A stretch of 64,000 bases of DNA from Thermoanaerobaculia bacterium (GTDB lineage Bacteria > Acidobacteriota > Thermoanaerobaculia > Multivoradales > Multivoraceae). How positions within the stretch are numbered: position 1 is the stretch's first letter; the number at the start of each line of letters is the position of its first letter. Positions 45,995 through 55,056 of this stretch are shown here, piece by piece. The notes beneath the pieces are model-generated. The model saw only the letters and a list, made by a program, of their open reading frames with translations, did not search any database and was not told where the DNA came from. The stretch lies in contig JAJEHN010000014.1 of the NCBI GenBank assembly GCA_022823665.1, positions 1 through 64,000 on the forward strand, read 5' to 3'. Made by a program: the position numbers and the translations under genes.

Positions 45995-48343
45995 ATGGCA
46001 CGGGTACTCGGCACATCGATCAAGCGCCGGGAAGACCCGGCGCTCATCACCGGCCGCGGCAAGTACACCGACGACCTCCAGGCCGCCGGCATGGCGCATG
46101 CCGCGATCGTGCGCAGCCCGTACGCGCATGCCCGGATCCGCGGCATCGACACTTCCGCCGCCGAGGCGCTTCCCGGCGTCCTTGCCGTACTCACGGCCCG
46201 CGACGTCGCCGCTGCCGGCATTCCCGGCGTGGTTCCCGTCGGCTGGCTGCTGCCAGACCTGAAAACTCCTGCTCACCCGATGATCGCGGCCGACACGGTC
46301 CGCCACGTCGGCGACGCGGTGGCCGTCGTCGTCGCCGAAGACCGCTACCTCGCCCGCGACGCGGCCGAACGGGTCGCCGTCGACTACGAACCGCTCGACG
46401 CCGTGGCCGACGTCGTGGCCGCGCTCGAGGACGGCGCGCCCGCGGTCCATGAAGAGGCGCCCGGCAACGTCGCCTTCGACTGGGAGATCGGCGATAGCGA
46501 ATCGGTCGACGCCGCCTTCGCCTCCGCCGCCAACACGGTGGAACTCGACCTGCGCAACAACCGGCTGATCCCCCACGCGATCGAGCCGCGCGCGGTGCTC
46601 GCCTCCTTCGACTCGTCGACCGGCGAGATGACGATCCACATGACGAGCCAGAACCCGCACGTACACCGGCTGCTGATGACGCTCGCGTCGCTCGGCATGC
46701 CCGAGCACAAGGTGCGGATCGTCGCTCCTGAGGTCGGCGGCGGCTTCGGCAGCAAGATCCACCACTACGCCGACGAAGCGATCGTGGGCCTCTGCTCGAT
46801 GAAGCTCGACCGGCCGGTCAAGTGGGCGGCGACCCGTACCGAGACGAACCTGACCGACGCCCACGGCCGGGACCACTCGACGCACTGCGCACTGGCGCTC
46901 GACGCGGACGGCCGCATCACCGGCCTGCGCGTCGACACGGCGGCGGCGATGGGCGCCTATCTCTCGACTTTCGCGCCGGCCGTGCCGACCTACCTCTACG
47001 GCACGTTGATGTCCGGCCAGTACGACATCCCGGCAATCCACTGCCACGTCACCGGCGTCTTCACCCACACGGCCCCGGTCGACGCCTACCGCGGCGCCGG
47101 GCGGCCCGAGGCCACGTACGTCGTCGAGCGGCTGATGCATCTCGCCGGCGAGGCCACGGGCCTCGGTCCCGTGGAGGTGCGGCGCCGGAACTTCGTGCCG
47201 GCGGACGCCTTCCCATACCAGACGCAGGTCGCCCTCGCCTACGACTCCGGCAACTACGGCCCGGCGATGGACCGCGCGCTGGAGATGATCGGCTACGACG
47301 ACCTGCGGACAGAGCAGGCATCGCGCCGCGGCAACGGCGGCGGCAAGCTGATCGGCATCGGTTTCTCGTCCTACATCGAGGCCTGCGGGCTGGCGCCGTC
47401 GGCGGTCGTCGGATCGCTCGGCGCCCAGGCCGGCCAGTGGGAGAGCGCCGACGTGCGGGTCCACCCGACCGCTTCGGTCACCGTCTACACGGGTTCCTCG
47501 TCGCACGGCCAGGGGCACGAGACGACGTTCTCCCAGATCGTCGCCGACAAGCTCGGCATCGCTCCCGAGGCGGTCGAGGTGATCCACGGCGACACGGACC
47601 TCGTCCAGTTCGGGATGGGAACCTACGGCAGCCGCAGCGCCGCAGTCGGCGGCTCGGCCATCGTCAAGAGCGTCGAGAAGATCATCGAGAAGGGCAAGAA
47701 GATCGCCGCCCACCTGCTCGAGGCCTCGGCCGAGGACCTCGAGTTCGAGGACGGCAGCTTCCGCGTGGCCGGTTCGCCCGACCGCGCGCTCGCTCTCGGC
47801 GACGTGGCGCTCCAGGCCTACCTGGCCCACAACTACCCGGACGACCTGGAGCCGGGCCTCTCCGCCACGAGCTTCTACGACCCGGCGAACTTCACCTACC
47901 CCTTCGGCACCCACGTCTGCGTGGTCGAGGTCGACACGGAGACCGGCTCGATCGACTTGCTGCGCTACGCCGCGGTCGACGACGTCGGCAACGTGATCAA
48001 CCCGATGATCGTCGACGGCCAGCTCCACGGGGGGCTGGCCCAGGGCATCGGCCAGGCGCTGTGGGAGAACGCGGTCTACGACGACAGCGGCCAACTCGTG
48101 TCCGGCTCGCTCATGGACTACGCGGTGCCCAAGATCCACAACCTGATCCCGTTCGAGCTCGACCGGACGACGACCCCGTGCCCGCACAACCCGCTGGGCG
48201 TCAAGGGCGTCGGCGAGGCCGGAGCGATCGCGTCGCCGGCCGCGGTGGTCAACGCCGTGGTCGACGCGCTCGCGCCGTTCGGGATCAGCCACATCGACAT
48301 GCCGCTCACGCCCGAGAAGGTGTGGCGGGCCGTCAACGGTTAA
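45995..48343 (+). CDS. Molybdopterin-binding large subunit of a xanthine dehydrogenase/CO dehydrogenase-family enzyme (form II type)
   Basis: 782-aa Mo-hydroxylase catalytic subunit: [20 protein letters not shown] opening, [49 protein letters not shown], and catalytic Glu741 in [11 protein letters not shown]. The active-site loop reads AYRGAGR (364-370) instead of the AYXCSFR of true form I CO dehydrogenases, so CO oxidation is unlikely. Aldehydes, N-heterocycles or other hydroxylatable compounds are more probable. It works with the adjacent CoxS- and CoxM-like subunits. Mo-cofactor maturation genes are not in the window. Confidence 0.93.
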   Translation: MARVLGTSIKRREDPALITGRGKYTDDLQAAGMAHAAIVRSPYAHARIRGIDTSAAEALPGVLAVLTARDVAAAGIPGVVPVGWLLPDLKTPAHPMIAADTVRHVGDAVAVVVAEDRYLARDAAERVAVDYEPLDAVADVVAALEDGAPAVHEEAPGNVAFDWEIGDSESVDAAFASAANTVELDLRNNRLIPHAIEPRAVLASFDSSTGEMTIHMTSQNPHVHRLLMTLASLGMPEHKVRIVAPEVGGGFGSKIHHYADEAIVGLCSMKLDRPVKWAATRTETNLTDAHGRDHSTHCALALDADGRITGLRVDTAAAMGAYLSTFAPAVPTYLYGTLMSGQYDIPAIHCHVTGVFTHTAPVDAYRGAGRPEATYVVERLMHLAGEATGLGPVEVRRRNFVPADAFPYQTQVALAYDSGNYGPAMDRALEMIGYDDLRTEQASRRGNGGGKLIGIGFSSYIEACGLAPSAVVGSLGAQAGQWESADVRVHPTASVTVYTGSSSHGQGHETTFSQIVADKLGIAPEAVEVIHGDTDLVQFGMGTYGSRSAAVGGSAIVKSVEKIIEKGKKIAAHLLEASAEDLEFEDGSFRVAGSPDRALALGDVALQAYLAHNYPDDLEPGLSATSFYDPANFTYPFGTHVCVVEVDTETGSIDLLRYAAVDDVGNVINPMIVDGQLHGGLAQGIGQALWENAVYDDSGQLVSGSLMDYAVPKIHNLIPFELDRTTTPCPHNPLGVKGVGEAGAIASPAAVVNAVVDALAPFGISHIDMPLTPEKVWRAVNG

Positions 48344-48404
48344 CCAACTTCACGTCTAGAATCCCGCAGCCGACAGAAGACGCTGCCGAATCAGGAGCAC
48401 CGAT

Positions 48405-49253
48405 ATGTACCCAGCCCAATTCGATTACCGCCGCGCCGGATCGGTCGATGAAGCCCTCGGCCTGCTGCAGGAGCACGAGGACGCGAAGCTGATGGCCGGC
48501 GGCCACAGCCTCATCCCGATGATGAAGCTGCGCCTCGCGCAGCCCCCCGTTGTCATCGACATCGGCCGGCTCGACGAACTCAAGGGAATCGCCGAGGCGG
48601 GTGGATCGGTCCGCGTCGGCTCGCTGACCACCCACGCCGACATCGCGGCTTCCGACGTGCTCGCGGCCCACTGTCCGGTGCTCGCCGAAGCGGCCGGCCA
48701 CATCGGCGACGCCCAGGTCCGCAACCGCGGCACGATCGGCGGCAACATCGCCCACGCCGACCCGGGCTCCGACATACCCCCGGTGCTCGTCCTGCTCGGC
48801 GCGTCCGTCCACCTGCAGTCTCCCTCCGGCACCCGCTCCGTCGCCGCGGGCGACTTCTTCCAGGATCTGCTGATGACGGACGTCGGAGAAGACGAGATCC
48901 TCACCCACGTCGACGTCCCGGCCCTGGGCGCCGGCACCGGCTCCGCCTATCTCAAGTTCGAGCACCCCGCCTCCGGCTACGCCGTCGTCGGCGCCGCGGC
49001 TTCCGTCACCGTCCAGAACGGCCGCTGCACCGCCGCCGGCCTGGTCGTCGGCGGCGTCGGCGCCGTTCCGACCGCAGTGGACGTCTCGAGCCTCGTCGGC
49101 ACCGACCTCTCCGACGACGCCATCGCCGCCGCAGCTTCCGGCCTGGACGCCGAAGACCCGATCGGCGACATCTTCGCCTCCGGCGACTATCGCGTCCACG
49201 TCGGCAAGGTCTACGGAAAGCGCGCGCTGGCGGCGGCTCGGGATCGGGCTTAG
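48405..49253 (+). CDS. coxM: Molybdenum hydroxylase FAD subunit (CoxM-like)
   Basis: 282-aa FAD-binding subunit: FDYRRAGSVDEALGLLQEHEDAKLMAGGHSLIPMMKLRLA (FAD pyrophosphate binding), IGDAQVRNRGTIGGNIAHADPGSDIPPVLVLL (second FAD motif), and a C-terminal CO_deh_flav_C domain. AGGAG lies about 8 nt before the ATG. It is the last gene of the four-gene operon, with 61 nt after the large subunit. Confidence 0.94.
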   Translation: MYPAQFDYRRAGSVDEALGLLQEHEDAKLMAGGHSLIPMMKLRLAQPPVVIDIGRLDELKGIAEAGGSVRVGSLTTHADIAASDVLAAHCPVLAEAAGHIGDAQVRNRGTIGGNIAHADPGSDIPPVLVLLGASVHLQSPSGTRSVAAGDFFQDLLMTDVGEDEILTHVDVPALGAGTGSAYLKFEHPASGYAVVGAAASVTVQNGRCTAAGLVVGGVGAVPTAVDVSSLVGTDLSDDAIAAAASGLDAEDPIGDIFASGDYRVHVGKVYGKRALAAARDRA

Positions 49254-49324
49254 GCGTAGCTGTAGGCTCGTCGCTTCGCGACTCGCGCCTTTCGGGTGCG
49301 TTGTGGCGGCCGGGGTTCGGGCCC

Positions 49325-49499
49325 GCCTGCGGAGAGGCCGGGGGGAGGGTCCCAGCGGACGCTTGCGCTTGATTGGTGGATGGGGGTTCAGCGCTCGCTT
49401 CGGTCGGCTGCGCTGCGACGGGTCATCGGTCGGGGGGACGATCTCGGGAGACGCTTGCCTCCAGCCCGCTGGGACCCTCCCCCCGGCCTCTCCGCAGGC
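49325..49499 (+). repeat. Palindromic structured repeat, copy 1
   Basis: A 175-bp element bounded by perfect 34-bp inverted arms (49325-49358 and 49466-49499, inner end CAGCGG/CCGCTG) with a 107-nt interior. The interior holds GGGGGTTCAGCGCTCGCTTC and GACGATCTCGGGAGACGC, shared with copy 2 in reverse orientation. It fills most of the 324-nt gap between the coxM-like gene and the TPR gene. Translated frames through it (WGFSARFGRLRCD) are not convincing as genes. Could be a MITE-like element, REP-type hairpin or structured RNA; no transposase is nearby. Confidence 0.8.
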
Positions 49500-49577
49500 T
49501 GGACGGCGTCGGCTGCCAGCGTGACGGAGGTCGTTCGCCGTAGCGGGCGGTGATGCGCCGGTACTCTCGCCGAGGCA

Positions 49578-49976
49578 ATGGATGACGCTGCACGAGGTTC
49601 TCGCCTGCATCGGGCCCGCCGCAGCGACGCCGCGACGGCCCGATACGAGGAAGCCGTCGCCGTCGCTCGGCGATCCGGCGACCCGCTTCGGCTTGCCCAT
49701 GCCATCCGGCATCTCGGCGACACACATCGTCGCGCCCGGCGGCTAACCGAGGCCGAAGCTTGCTACGACGAAGCGCTGACCCTCTACGCCGCCAAAGACG
49801 AGCCTCCGACGCTCGCCTACGCGAACGCCATCCGACCGATGGCGATCCTCAAGGAAGCTCTCGGCGAGACCGACGAAGCAAGGCTCCTGTGGCAACAGGC
49901 GAAGTCGCTCTACACCGCTGTTCCAGTCGCCGCCGGCGTCGCGGAATGCGACGAGAACCTGAACAGACTCGGCTGA
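49578..49976 (+). CDS. Small tetratricopeptide-repeat protein
   Basis: 132-aa protein built of TPR helices: DAATARYEEAVAVARRSGDPLRLAHAIRHLGDTHRRARRLTEAEACYDEALTLYA in two visible stretches and a third unit at about 95-130 (DEARLLWQQAKSLYT). No signal peptide or catalytic motif. It stands alone between two inverted copies of the palindromic repeat. It is probably a protein-interaction module or a fragment of a longer TPR regulator; the product is hypothetical. Confidence 0.7.
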   Translation: MDDAARGSRLHRARRSDAATARYEEAVAVARRSGDPLRLAHAIRHLGDTHRRARRLTEAEACYDEALTLYAAKDEPPTLAYANAIRPMAILKEALGETDEARLLWQQAKSLYTAVPVAAGVAECDENLNRLG

Positions 49977-50036
49977 ATCGGCTGAATCGCGAGCCCGGCG
50001 TAAGGAGCCAGTCGTCGACGCCCTCCAGCCTGCGCA

Positions 50037-50195
50037 GGGTCCGAAGGGGTAAGGTCCCAGCGGGCTGGAGGCCAGCGTCTCCCGAGATCGTCCCCTGACC
50101 GACGACTTATCGCAGCGCAGCCGACCGAAGCGAGCGCTGAACCCCCATTCACTGAGACAGCGGAGCGTCCGCTGGGACCTTACCCCTTCGGACCC
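50037..50195 (-). repeat. Palindromic structured repeat, copy 2 (inverted)
   Basis: A 159-bp element with perfect 27-bp inverted arms (50037-50063 and 50169-50195) around a 105-nt interior. Read on the minus strand, the interior matches copy 1 closely (same GGGGGTTCAGCGCTCGCTTC and GATCTCGGGAGACGC blocks). The outer arm sequence differs from copy 1 (GGTCCGAAGGGGTAAGG here against GGAGAGGCCGGGGGGAGGG), yet each copy is self-complementary. Occupies the 298-nt gap between the TPR gene and the acyl-CoA dehydrogenase gene. Confidence 0.8.
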
Positions 50196-50274
50196 GGAGA
50201 AGGCGGGTGCAACCGATGCCTTTGCGCCAGCCCGCACCATCCGGGGCACGGCGCAGGCGTGTCCCACGGCGGCC

Positions 50275-51453
50275 TCAGTAGCTACGCGGCAGGCCCAGCA
50301 CGTGCTGGGCCAGGTACGTGAGCACGAGGTTCGTCGAGATCGGGGCCGTCTGGAAGAGGCGGCATTCGCGCCACTTGCGTTCGATGTCGTACTCCGTGGC
50401 GAAGGCGAAGCCGCCGAAGGTCTGGAAGCAGGTGTCGCCGGCTTTCCAGGCGGCCTCGGAGGCGAGGAGCTTGGCGCTGTTCGCTTCGGCGCCGCATTCG
50501 CGGCCGGCGTCGTAGAGGGCGGCGGCCTTGCGGACGATCATCTCGGCGGCGTCGGTTTCGGCGTGGGCGCGGGCGATCGGGAACTGGATGCCCTGGTTCT
50601 GGCCGATGGGCCTTCCGAAGACTTCGCGCTCGTTGGCGTACTCGACGGCGCGGCGGATGAAGTAGCGGGCGTCGCCGATGGCCTCCGAGGCGAGCAGGAT
50701 GCGCTCGGCGTTCATGCCGCTCAGGATGTACTTGAAACCATGACCCTCCTCGCCGATCCGGCTGGATGCCGGAATGCGCAGGTTGTCGAAGAAGACCTGG
50801 GTCGTGCCGTGGTTGATCATCGTGTCGATCGGCTGGATCTCCAGGCCGTTGCCGCGGGCCTCGCGCAGGTCGACGAGGAACACGGACAGGCCGCGTGAAC
50901 GCTTCTCCACCTGGTCGGCCGGCGTCGTCCGGGCGAGCAGGATCATCAGGTCCGAGTGCAACGCCCGGCTGGTCCAGATCTTCTGGCCGTTGACGACGTA
51001 GCTGTCGCCGTCGCGGACCGCCGTGGTCCTGAGTTGCGTGGTGTCCGAACCCGTCACCGGCTCGGTGACGCCGAACGCCTGCAGCCGCAGTTCACCGCTC
51101 GCGATCTTCGGCAGGTACTGCTGTTTCTGCTCGTCGCTGCCGTGGCGCAGCACCGTGCCCATCGTGTACATCTGTGCGTGGCAGGCGGCGGCATTGCAGC
51201 CGCTCGAGTGGATCGTCTCGAGGACCACGCTCGCCGCGCGCAGCGGCAGGCCGGAGCCTCCGTACTCCTCGGGAATCAGACAGCCGAGGTACTCATGCTC
51301 GGTCAGCGCCTGAACGAACTCCGTCGGGTACTCGGCGGCGGCATCGAGCCGCCGCCAGTACTCGCCCGGGAACTGCTCGCAGATGCGGCGGACCGGATCG
51401 CGGAGGAAGGCGTAGTCGTTCTCGATGGAAACGTGGAGGTCGCTGTCGCTCAT
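50275..51453 (-). CDS. Acyl-CoA dehydrogenase
   Basis: 392-aa FAD enzyme with the three ACAD domains: N-terminal helices (YLGCLIPEEYGGSGLPLRAAS), middle beta domain (LQAFGVTEPVTGSDTTQLRTTA, YVVNGQKIWTSRA), and C-terminal helices (RPIGQNQGIQFPIARAHAE, CFQTFGGFAFATEYDIERKWRE). It oxidises an acyl-CoA to the 2-enoyl-CoA with ETF as acceptor; chain specificity cannot be read. It may be co-transcribed after pyruvate kinase (21 nt between). Confidence 0.93.
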   Translation of the reverse strand: MSDSDLHVSIENDYAFLRDPVRRICEQFPGEYWRRLDAAAEYPTEFVQALTEHEYLGCLIPEEYGGSGLPLRAASVVLETIHSSGCNAAACHAQMYTMGTVLRHGSDEQKQQYLPKIASGELRLQAFGVTEPVTGSDTTQLRTTAVRDGDSYVVNGQKIWTSRALHSDLMILLARTTPADQVEKRSRGLSVFLVDLREARGNGLEIQPIDTMINHGTTQVFFDNLRIPASSRIGEEGHGFKYILSGMNAERILLASEAIGDARYFIRRAVEYANEREVFGRPIGQNQGIQFPIARAHAETDAAEMIVRKAAALYDAGRECGAEANSAKLLASEAAWKAGDTCFQTFGGFAFATEYDIERKWRECRLFQTAPISTNLVLTYLAQHVLGLPRSY

Positions 51454-51474
51454 GGGGCGTGATCGTAGCGACAG

Positions 51475-52926
51475 CTACTGCGGGCGTACGCGGTGAATCC
51501 GCATCAGGTTCGTCGGCGGTCGGTCCTGGATCGGGTCGCCCATCAGCAGCACGATCGTGTCGCCGGGCAGCGCCAGATTGCCGACCAGGAGTTGCCGGTC
51601 GACCATCGCGACGACCTCGTCGTGGTGGTAGACCTCCTGGTCCATCTTCACGGAGTGAACGCCCCAGACGAGCTGGAGTTCGCGCATCGACCGCGATTCG
51701 CGCGTGAAGGCGAACACCGGCGTCGACGGCCGGCGGCAGGCGACCTGGCGAGCGGTGAAACCGCCCTGGCTGAGGACGACGATGCCCTGAGCGGTCAGGT
51801 GACGCGCCGACAGGATCGCCGCGGCGGAGACCGTCTCGGGGATCTCCAGGGTGCCCGGCCGGTGCGGCGGCTCGATGTCGTACGGACCGACTTCCATCGT
51901 GTGGAAGCCGACCGGCTGCGACGTGTGCTTCGCGAGGTTGTAGCGCTCCGACTCGGTGATGATCCGGTGCATCGTCTGCACCGCCTCGAGCGGGTAGCGC
52001 CCCGCGGCGCTCTCGCCGGAGAGCATCATCGCGTCGGCGCCGTCGAACACCGCGTTGGCCACGTCCGAGGACTCTGCGCGGGTTGGACGCGGATGTTCGA
52101 TCATCGACTCCAGCATCTGGGTCGCGACGATCACCGGACGGGCGTGCCGCCAACCCGTCTCGATGATCCGCTTCTGCACCACGGGCACCTGGTGCAGGGG
52201 GATCTCCACTCCCAGGTCGCCGCGCGCGACCATCACCCCGTCGGACTCGAGCACGATCTCGTCGAGGTGGTCGAGCGCCCGCCGCCGTTCGAGCTTGGCG
52301 ATGATCTGCAGCGGCCGGCCCGCCTCTCGCGACGCTTCCCGCACCTGGACCACGTCCGCCGGCGTACCGATGTAGCTCGCCGCGAGAAAGTCGGCGTCCT
52401 CCTCCACCGCCATCCGAATGTCGTCGATGTCCTTCGCGGAAATCCGGAACGGCAGATGACTGTCCGGCAGGTTGACGCCCTTGCGGCTCGACACGGCGCC
52501 GCCGACGATGACCTCCGCCTCGATCCTCTCCTCGTCCTTCGAGCGGACCTCCAACTGCACCCGGCCGTCGTCGATCAGGATCTGCTCCCCCGGCTTGACG
52601 TGCGTGACCATGTCCCGGTCGAGCGGCAGATCCACCTCCGGGCTCGCGCCCAGGCCCACCACGTCGCCCTCCCTGAGCATCCGCGCCCCCTCGAAGTGAT
52701 CGAGCCGGTGGCGGGGTCCCATCAGGTCGACCATCACACCAACCGGCCGGCCGACCTCCTTGCTGACCTCCCGTACGAGACGAATCAGACGCCGGTGTTC
52801 TTCCCTGGTGCCGTGGGACTGGTTCAACCGGACGACGTTGACGCCGGCACGGATCAGACGCGCGAGAGTCTTCTCGCTCGAACTGGCCGGGCCGATCGTG
52901 GCAACGATCTTGGCTCGACGCTGCAC
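51475..52926 (-). CDS. pyk: Pyruvate kinase
   Basis: 483-aa glycolytic enzyme, phosphoenolpyruvate + ADP to pyruvate + ATP. N-terminal KIVATIGPASSSEKTLARLIRAGVNVVRLNQSHGT, a B domain (DDGRVQLEVRSKDEERIEAEV), the active-site strand LQIIAKLERRRALDHLDEI, VMVARGDLGVEIPLHQVP, ATQMLESMIEHPRPTRAE, and a C-terminal domain with nucleotide-like VVLSQGGFTARQVACRRP. The usual NFSHG motif reads LNQSHG. Lies 25 nt after gap; both are glycolytic and likely share a transcript. Confidence 0.94.
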   Translation of the reverse strand: MQRRAKIVATIGPASSSEKTLARLIRAGVNVVRLNQSHGTREEHRRLIRLVREVSKEVGRPVGVMVDLMGPRHRLDHFEGARMLREGDVVGLGASPEVDLPLDRDMVTHVKPGEQILIDDGRVQLEVRSKDEERIEAEVIVGGAVSSRKGVNLPDSHLPFRISAKDIDDIRMAVEEDADFLAASYIGTPADVVQVREASREAGRPLQIIAKLERRRALDHLDEIVLESDGVMVARGDLGVEIPLHQVPVVQKRIIETGWRHARPVIVATQMLESMIEHPRPTRAESSDVANAVFDGADAMMLSGESAAGRYPLEAVQTMHRIITESERYNLAKHTSQPVGFHTMEVGPYDIEPPHRPGTLEIPETVSAAAILSARHLTAQGIVVLSQGGFTARQVACRRPSTPVFAFTRESRSMRELQLVWGVHSVKMDQEVYHHDEVVAMVDRQLLVGNLALPGDTIVLLMGDPIQDRPPTNLMRIHRVRPQ

Positions 52927-52951
52927 GATCCAGATCCCCTGTTCTGCCGGT

Positions 52952-53968
52952 TCAGGACTCGAACTGCGCCAGCCGCTCGATCAGATCCGCGACCCGGTTC
53001 GAGTAGCCCCACTCGTTGTCATACCACGACACGACGCGGGCGTACACGCCACCGCCCTCGGCCGGACTGACCCGGGTCAGCGGTGCGTCGAAGATCGACG
53101 AGTGGGGGTTGCCGAGAATGTCGGTCGAGACCAGGGGGTCTTCCGAGTACTGGAGGATGCCGGCCAGATTCGACTCCGCCGCCGCCGCTGCCGCCGCGTT
53201 GACGGCCTCGGCAGTCGGGGCGTCGCGCAACCGGCAGGTCAGGTCGACGATCGAGCCGTCCGCCACCGGCACCCGCATCGCCATGCCGTCGAGCTTGCCG
53301 TTCAGGTGCGGAAGCACCTTGCCGACGGCGCGCGCGGCGCCGGTCGTCGTCGGGATGATGTTGGCGGTCGCCGAACGGCTGCGGCGCGGGTCGCTGTGCG
53401 GCGAGTCGACGAGGCGCTGGCCGTTGGTGTACGCGTGGACGGTCGTGATGAAGCCCTCCTCGAAACCGAAGGCGTCGTCCAGCGTCTTGGCAAGGGGCGC
53501 CAGGCAGTTCGTCGTGCAGGAGGCGTTCGAAACGACGCGATGCTCCGGTCCGAGATCCCCGTCGTTGACGCCGAGCACGATCATGGCGTCGATCTCGTCC
53601 TTGGCGGGAACCGTGAGGACCACGCGCGGGGCGCCGGCGTCGAGATGTTGCGCCACCTGGGCGCGCGTCCGGAACACGCCGGTCGATTCGACCGCGACAT
53701 CGACGCCGAGGTCGTTCCAGGGCAACCTGGACGGATCCCGCTCCGCCGAGAGCCGGATGTCCCGGCCGCCGACCCGAAAACCGTTCCCCGCAACCTCGAC
53801 CGGTTGATCGAAGACGCCCTGCACCGTGTCGTAGCGCAGCAGATAGGCGAGGCGGTCCGCGTCGAACAGGTCGTTGATGCCGACGACCTCGACGTTCGGG
53901 CGGCCGGCGAGGATGCGAAAGACGCTGCGGCCGATGCGACCGAAGCCGTTGATCCCGACTCTGATCAT
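52952..53968 (-). CDS. gap: Glyceraldehyde-3-phosphate dehydrogenase
   Basis: 338-aa type I GAPDH: NAD motif INGFGRIGRS, Asp33 in GINDLFD (NAD preference), catalytic Cys151 in SNASCTTNCLAP, His178 in TTVHAYT, and the C-terminal SWYDNEWGYSNRV. Complete and expected to be active in glycolysis or gluconeogenesis. Its ATG overlaps the stop of the upstream GAPDH-like gene by one base (TGATG), so the two proteins are translationally coupled and perhaps made in fixed ratio. Confidence 0.96.
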   Translation of the reverse strand: MIRVGINGFGRIGRSVFRILAGRPNVEVVGINDLFDADRLAYLLRYDTVQGVFDQPVEVAGNGFRVGGRDIRLSAERDPSRLPWNDLGVDVAVESTGVFRTRAQVAQHLDAGAPRVVLTVPAKDEIDAMIVLGVNDGDLGPEHRVVSNASCTTNCLAPLAKTLDDAFGFEEGFITTVHAYTNGQRLVDSPHSDPRRSRSATANIIPTTTGAARAVGKVLPHLNGKLDGMAMRVPVADGSIVDLTCRLRDAPTAEAVNAAAAAAAESNLAGILQYSEDPLVSTDILGNPHSSIFDAPLTRVSPAEGGGVYARVVSWYDNEWGYSNRVADLIERLAQFES

Positions 53969-54993
53969 CAGGCCGCCCCCTTCGCGTCCGCCGCGCTATC
54001 GAGCACCGCCAGCAGCTCCACGAGCCGGTGCAGGTAGCCCCAGCCGCTGTCGAACCAGGCGATCGTCTTGGACACGTGCTCACCCAGGGCCATCGTCGCC
54101 TGCGAGTCGAAGATGCAGGTGGCGCGGCTGCCCACGGTGTCGGCGGAGACGATCGCCTCCCGCTCGAAGCGCAGCCGGCCGTTCCATTCGCCGCCGGCGG
54201 CAGCCGCCACCGCGTCGTTGATCGCGTCGACCGTCACCGCGTCGCGGTGCCAGCAGACCAGGTCGACGACCGAACCGTTCGACACCGGCACGTCCATCGC
54301 CGACGCCGAGAGCTTGCCGTTCAACTCGGGCAGCACGGTCGCGAGTTCTTCGGCCGCTCCCGTCGCGGCGGGAATGATGTTCTCGCCCGCGGCCCGGCCC
54401 TTGCGTAGCTCCGGCGCCGGCACGTCGGCCAGTCTCGAACCGGCCCCATAGGCGCGCACGGAGCTGATGAACGCCTGTTCGACGCCGAAGGCCCCATCGA
54501 GGATGCGCAGCAACGGCCCCGCGCAGTGCGCGGTGAAGGAACCCGCGGAAACGATCCGATCCGACGGTTCGAGTTGATCCTCGTTCAGACCGAGGACGAC
54601 CGTCCGGTCCAGCTCGCCTGCCGGCGGCGCGCAGAGCACGACGCGCTCCGCGCCTGCCTCGAGATGGCCGGCAAGTTCGTCGCGCGTCGGCTGGGTATCC
54701 CGGAAGTCGACGACCGTGGTCACGCCATGGTCGGCCCAGGGCACTTCGCCCGCGCTTCCCGCCCCGAGGACGGGAGCGCTGGCGCCGTTGAGACTCAGGC
54801 GGTCCCCGTCGAGGCCGACTTCGCCGTCGAAGCGCCATGGAAGGGTGGAGAACCGCAACAGGTAGCGCAGCATCTCCGGGTCGGCCGTATCGGCCACGGC
54901 CCCGATCTCGATCTCGGGACGATCGAGCGAAAGACGAAACAGGCTGCGGCCAAGAAGGCCGAAACCCATGATGCCGATGCGGGTCGCGGTCAT
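53968..54993 (-). CDS. GAPDH-like paralogue lacking catalytic residues
   Basis: 341-aa protein with the full GAPDH architecture: Rossmann MGFGLLGRSLF, LLRFSTLPWRFDGEV, IIPAATGAAEELATVLPELNGKLS and a C-terminal AWFDSGWGYLHRLV. The catalytic strand reads SAGSFTAHCAGP, so Phe153 replaces the nucleophilic Cys, and SVRAYGAG has Arg180 in place of the catalytic His. NAD-binding residues look kept. The frame is intact and codon use matches its neighbours, so it looks like a conserved pseudoenzyme rather than a decaying copy. A regulatory or heteromer role with the coupled GAPDH is possible. Confidence 0.88.
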   Translation of the reverse strand: MTATRIGIMGFGLLGRSLFRLSLDRPEIEIGAVADTADPEMLRYLLRFSTLPWRFDGEVGLDGDRLSLNGASAPVLGAGSAGEVPWADHGVTTVVDFRDTQPTRDELAGHLEAGAERVVLCAPPAGELDRTVVLGLNEDQLEPSDRIVSAGSFTAHCAGPLLRILDGAFGVEQAFISSVRAYGAGSRLADVPAPELRKGRAAGENIIPAATGAAEELATVLPELNGKLSASAMDVPVSNGSVVDLVCWHRDAVTVDAINDAVAAAAGGEWNGRLRFEREAIVSADTVGSRATCIFDSQATMALGEHVSKTIAWFDSGWGYLHRLVELLAVLDSAADAKGAA

Positions 54994-55056
54994 CGAAGCA
55001 GGCCGTGCCGTTGGAATGCGGATAGGGCAGTCATCGGGGGCGGAGAATAGCCGACT

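Noticed and set aside
45995..48343. Aerobic CO dehydrogenase (form I CoxL)
   Set aside because: Active-site loop is AYRGAGR, not AYXCSFR.
49296..49553. Small ORFs inside the palindromic repeat (for example those reading WGFSARFGRLRCD)
   Set aside because: They follow the repeat rather than any protein family and occur in several frames on both strands.
49325..50195. CRISPR array or IS element
   Set aside because: Only two inverted copies with long arms and no spacer pattern; no transposase ORF or terminal duplications visible.
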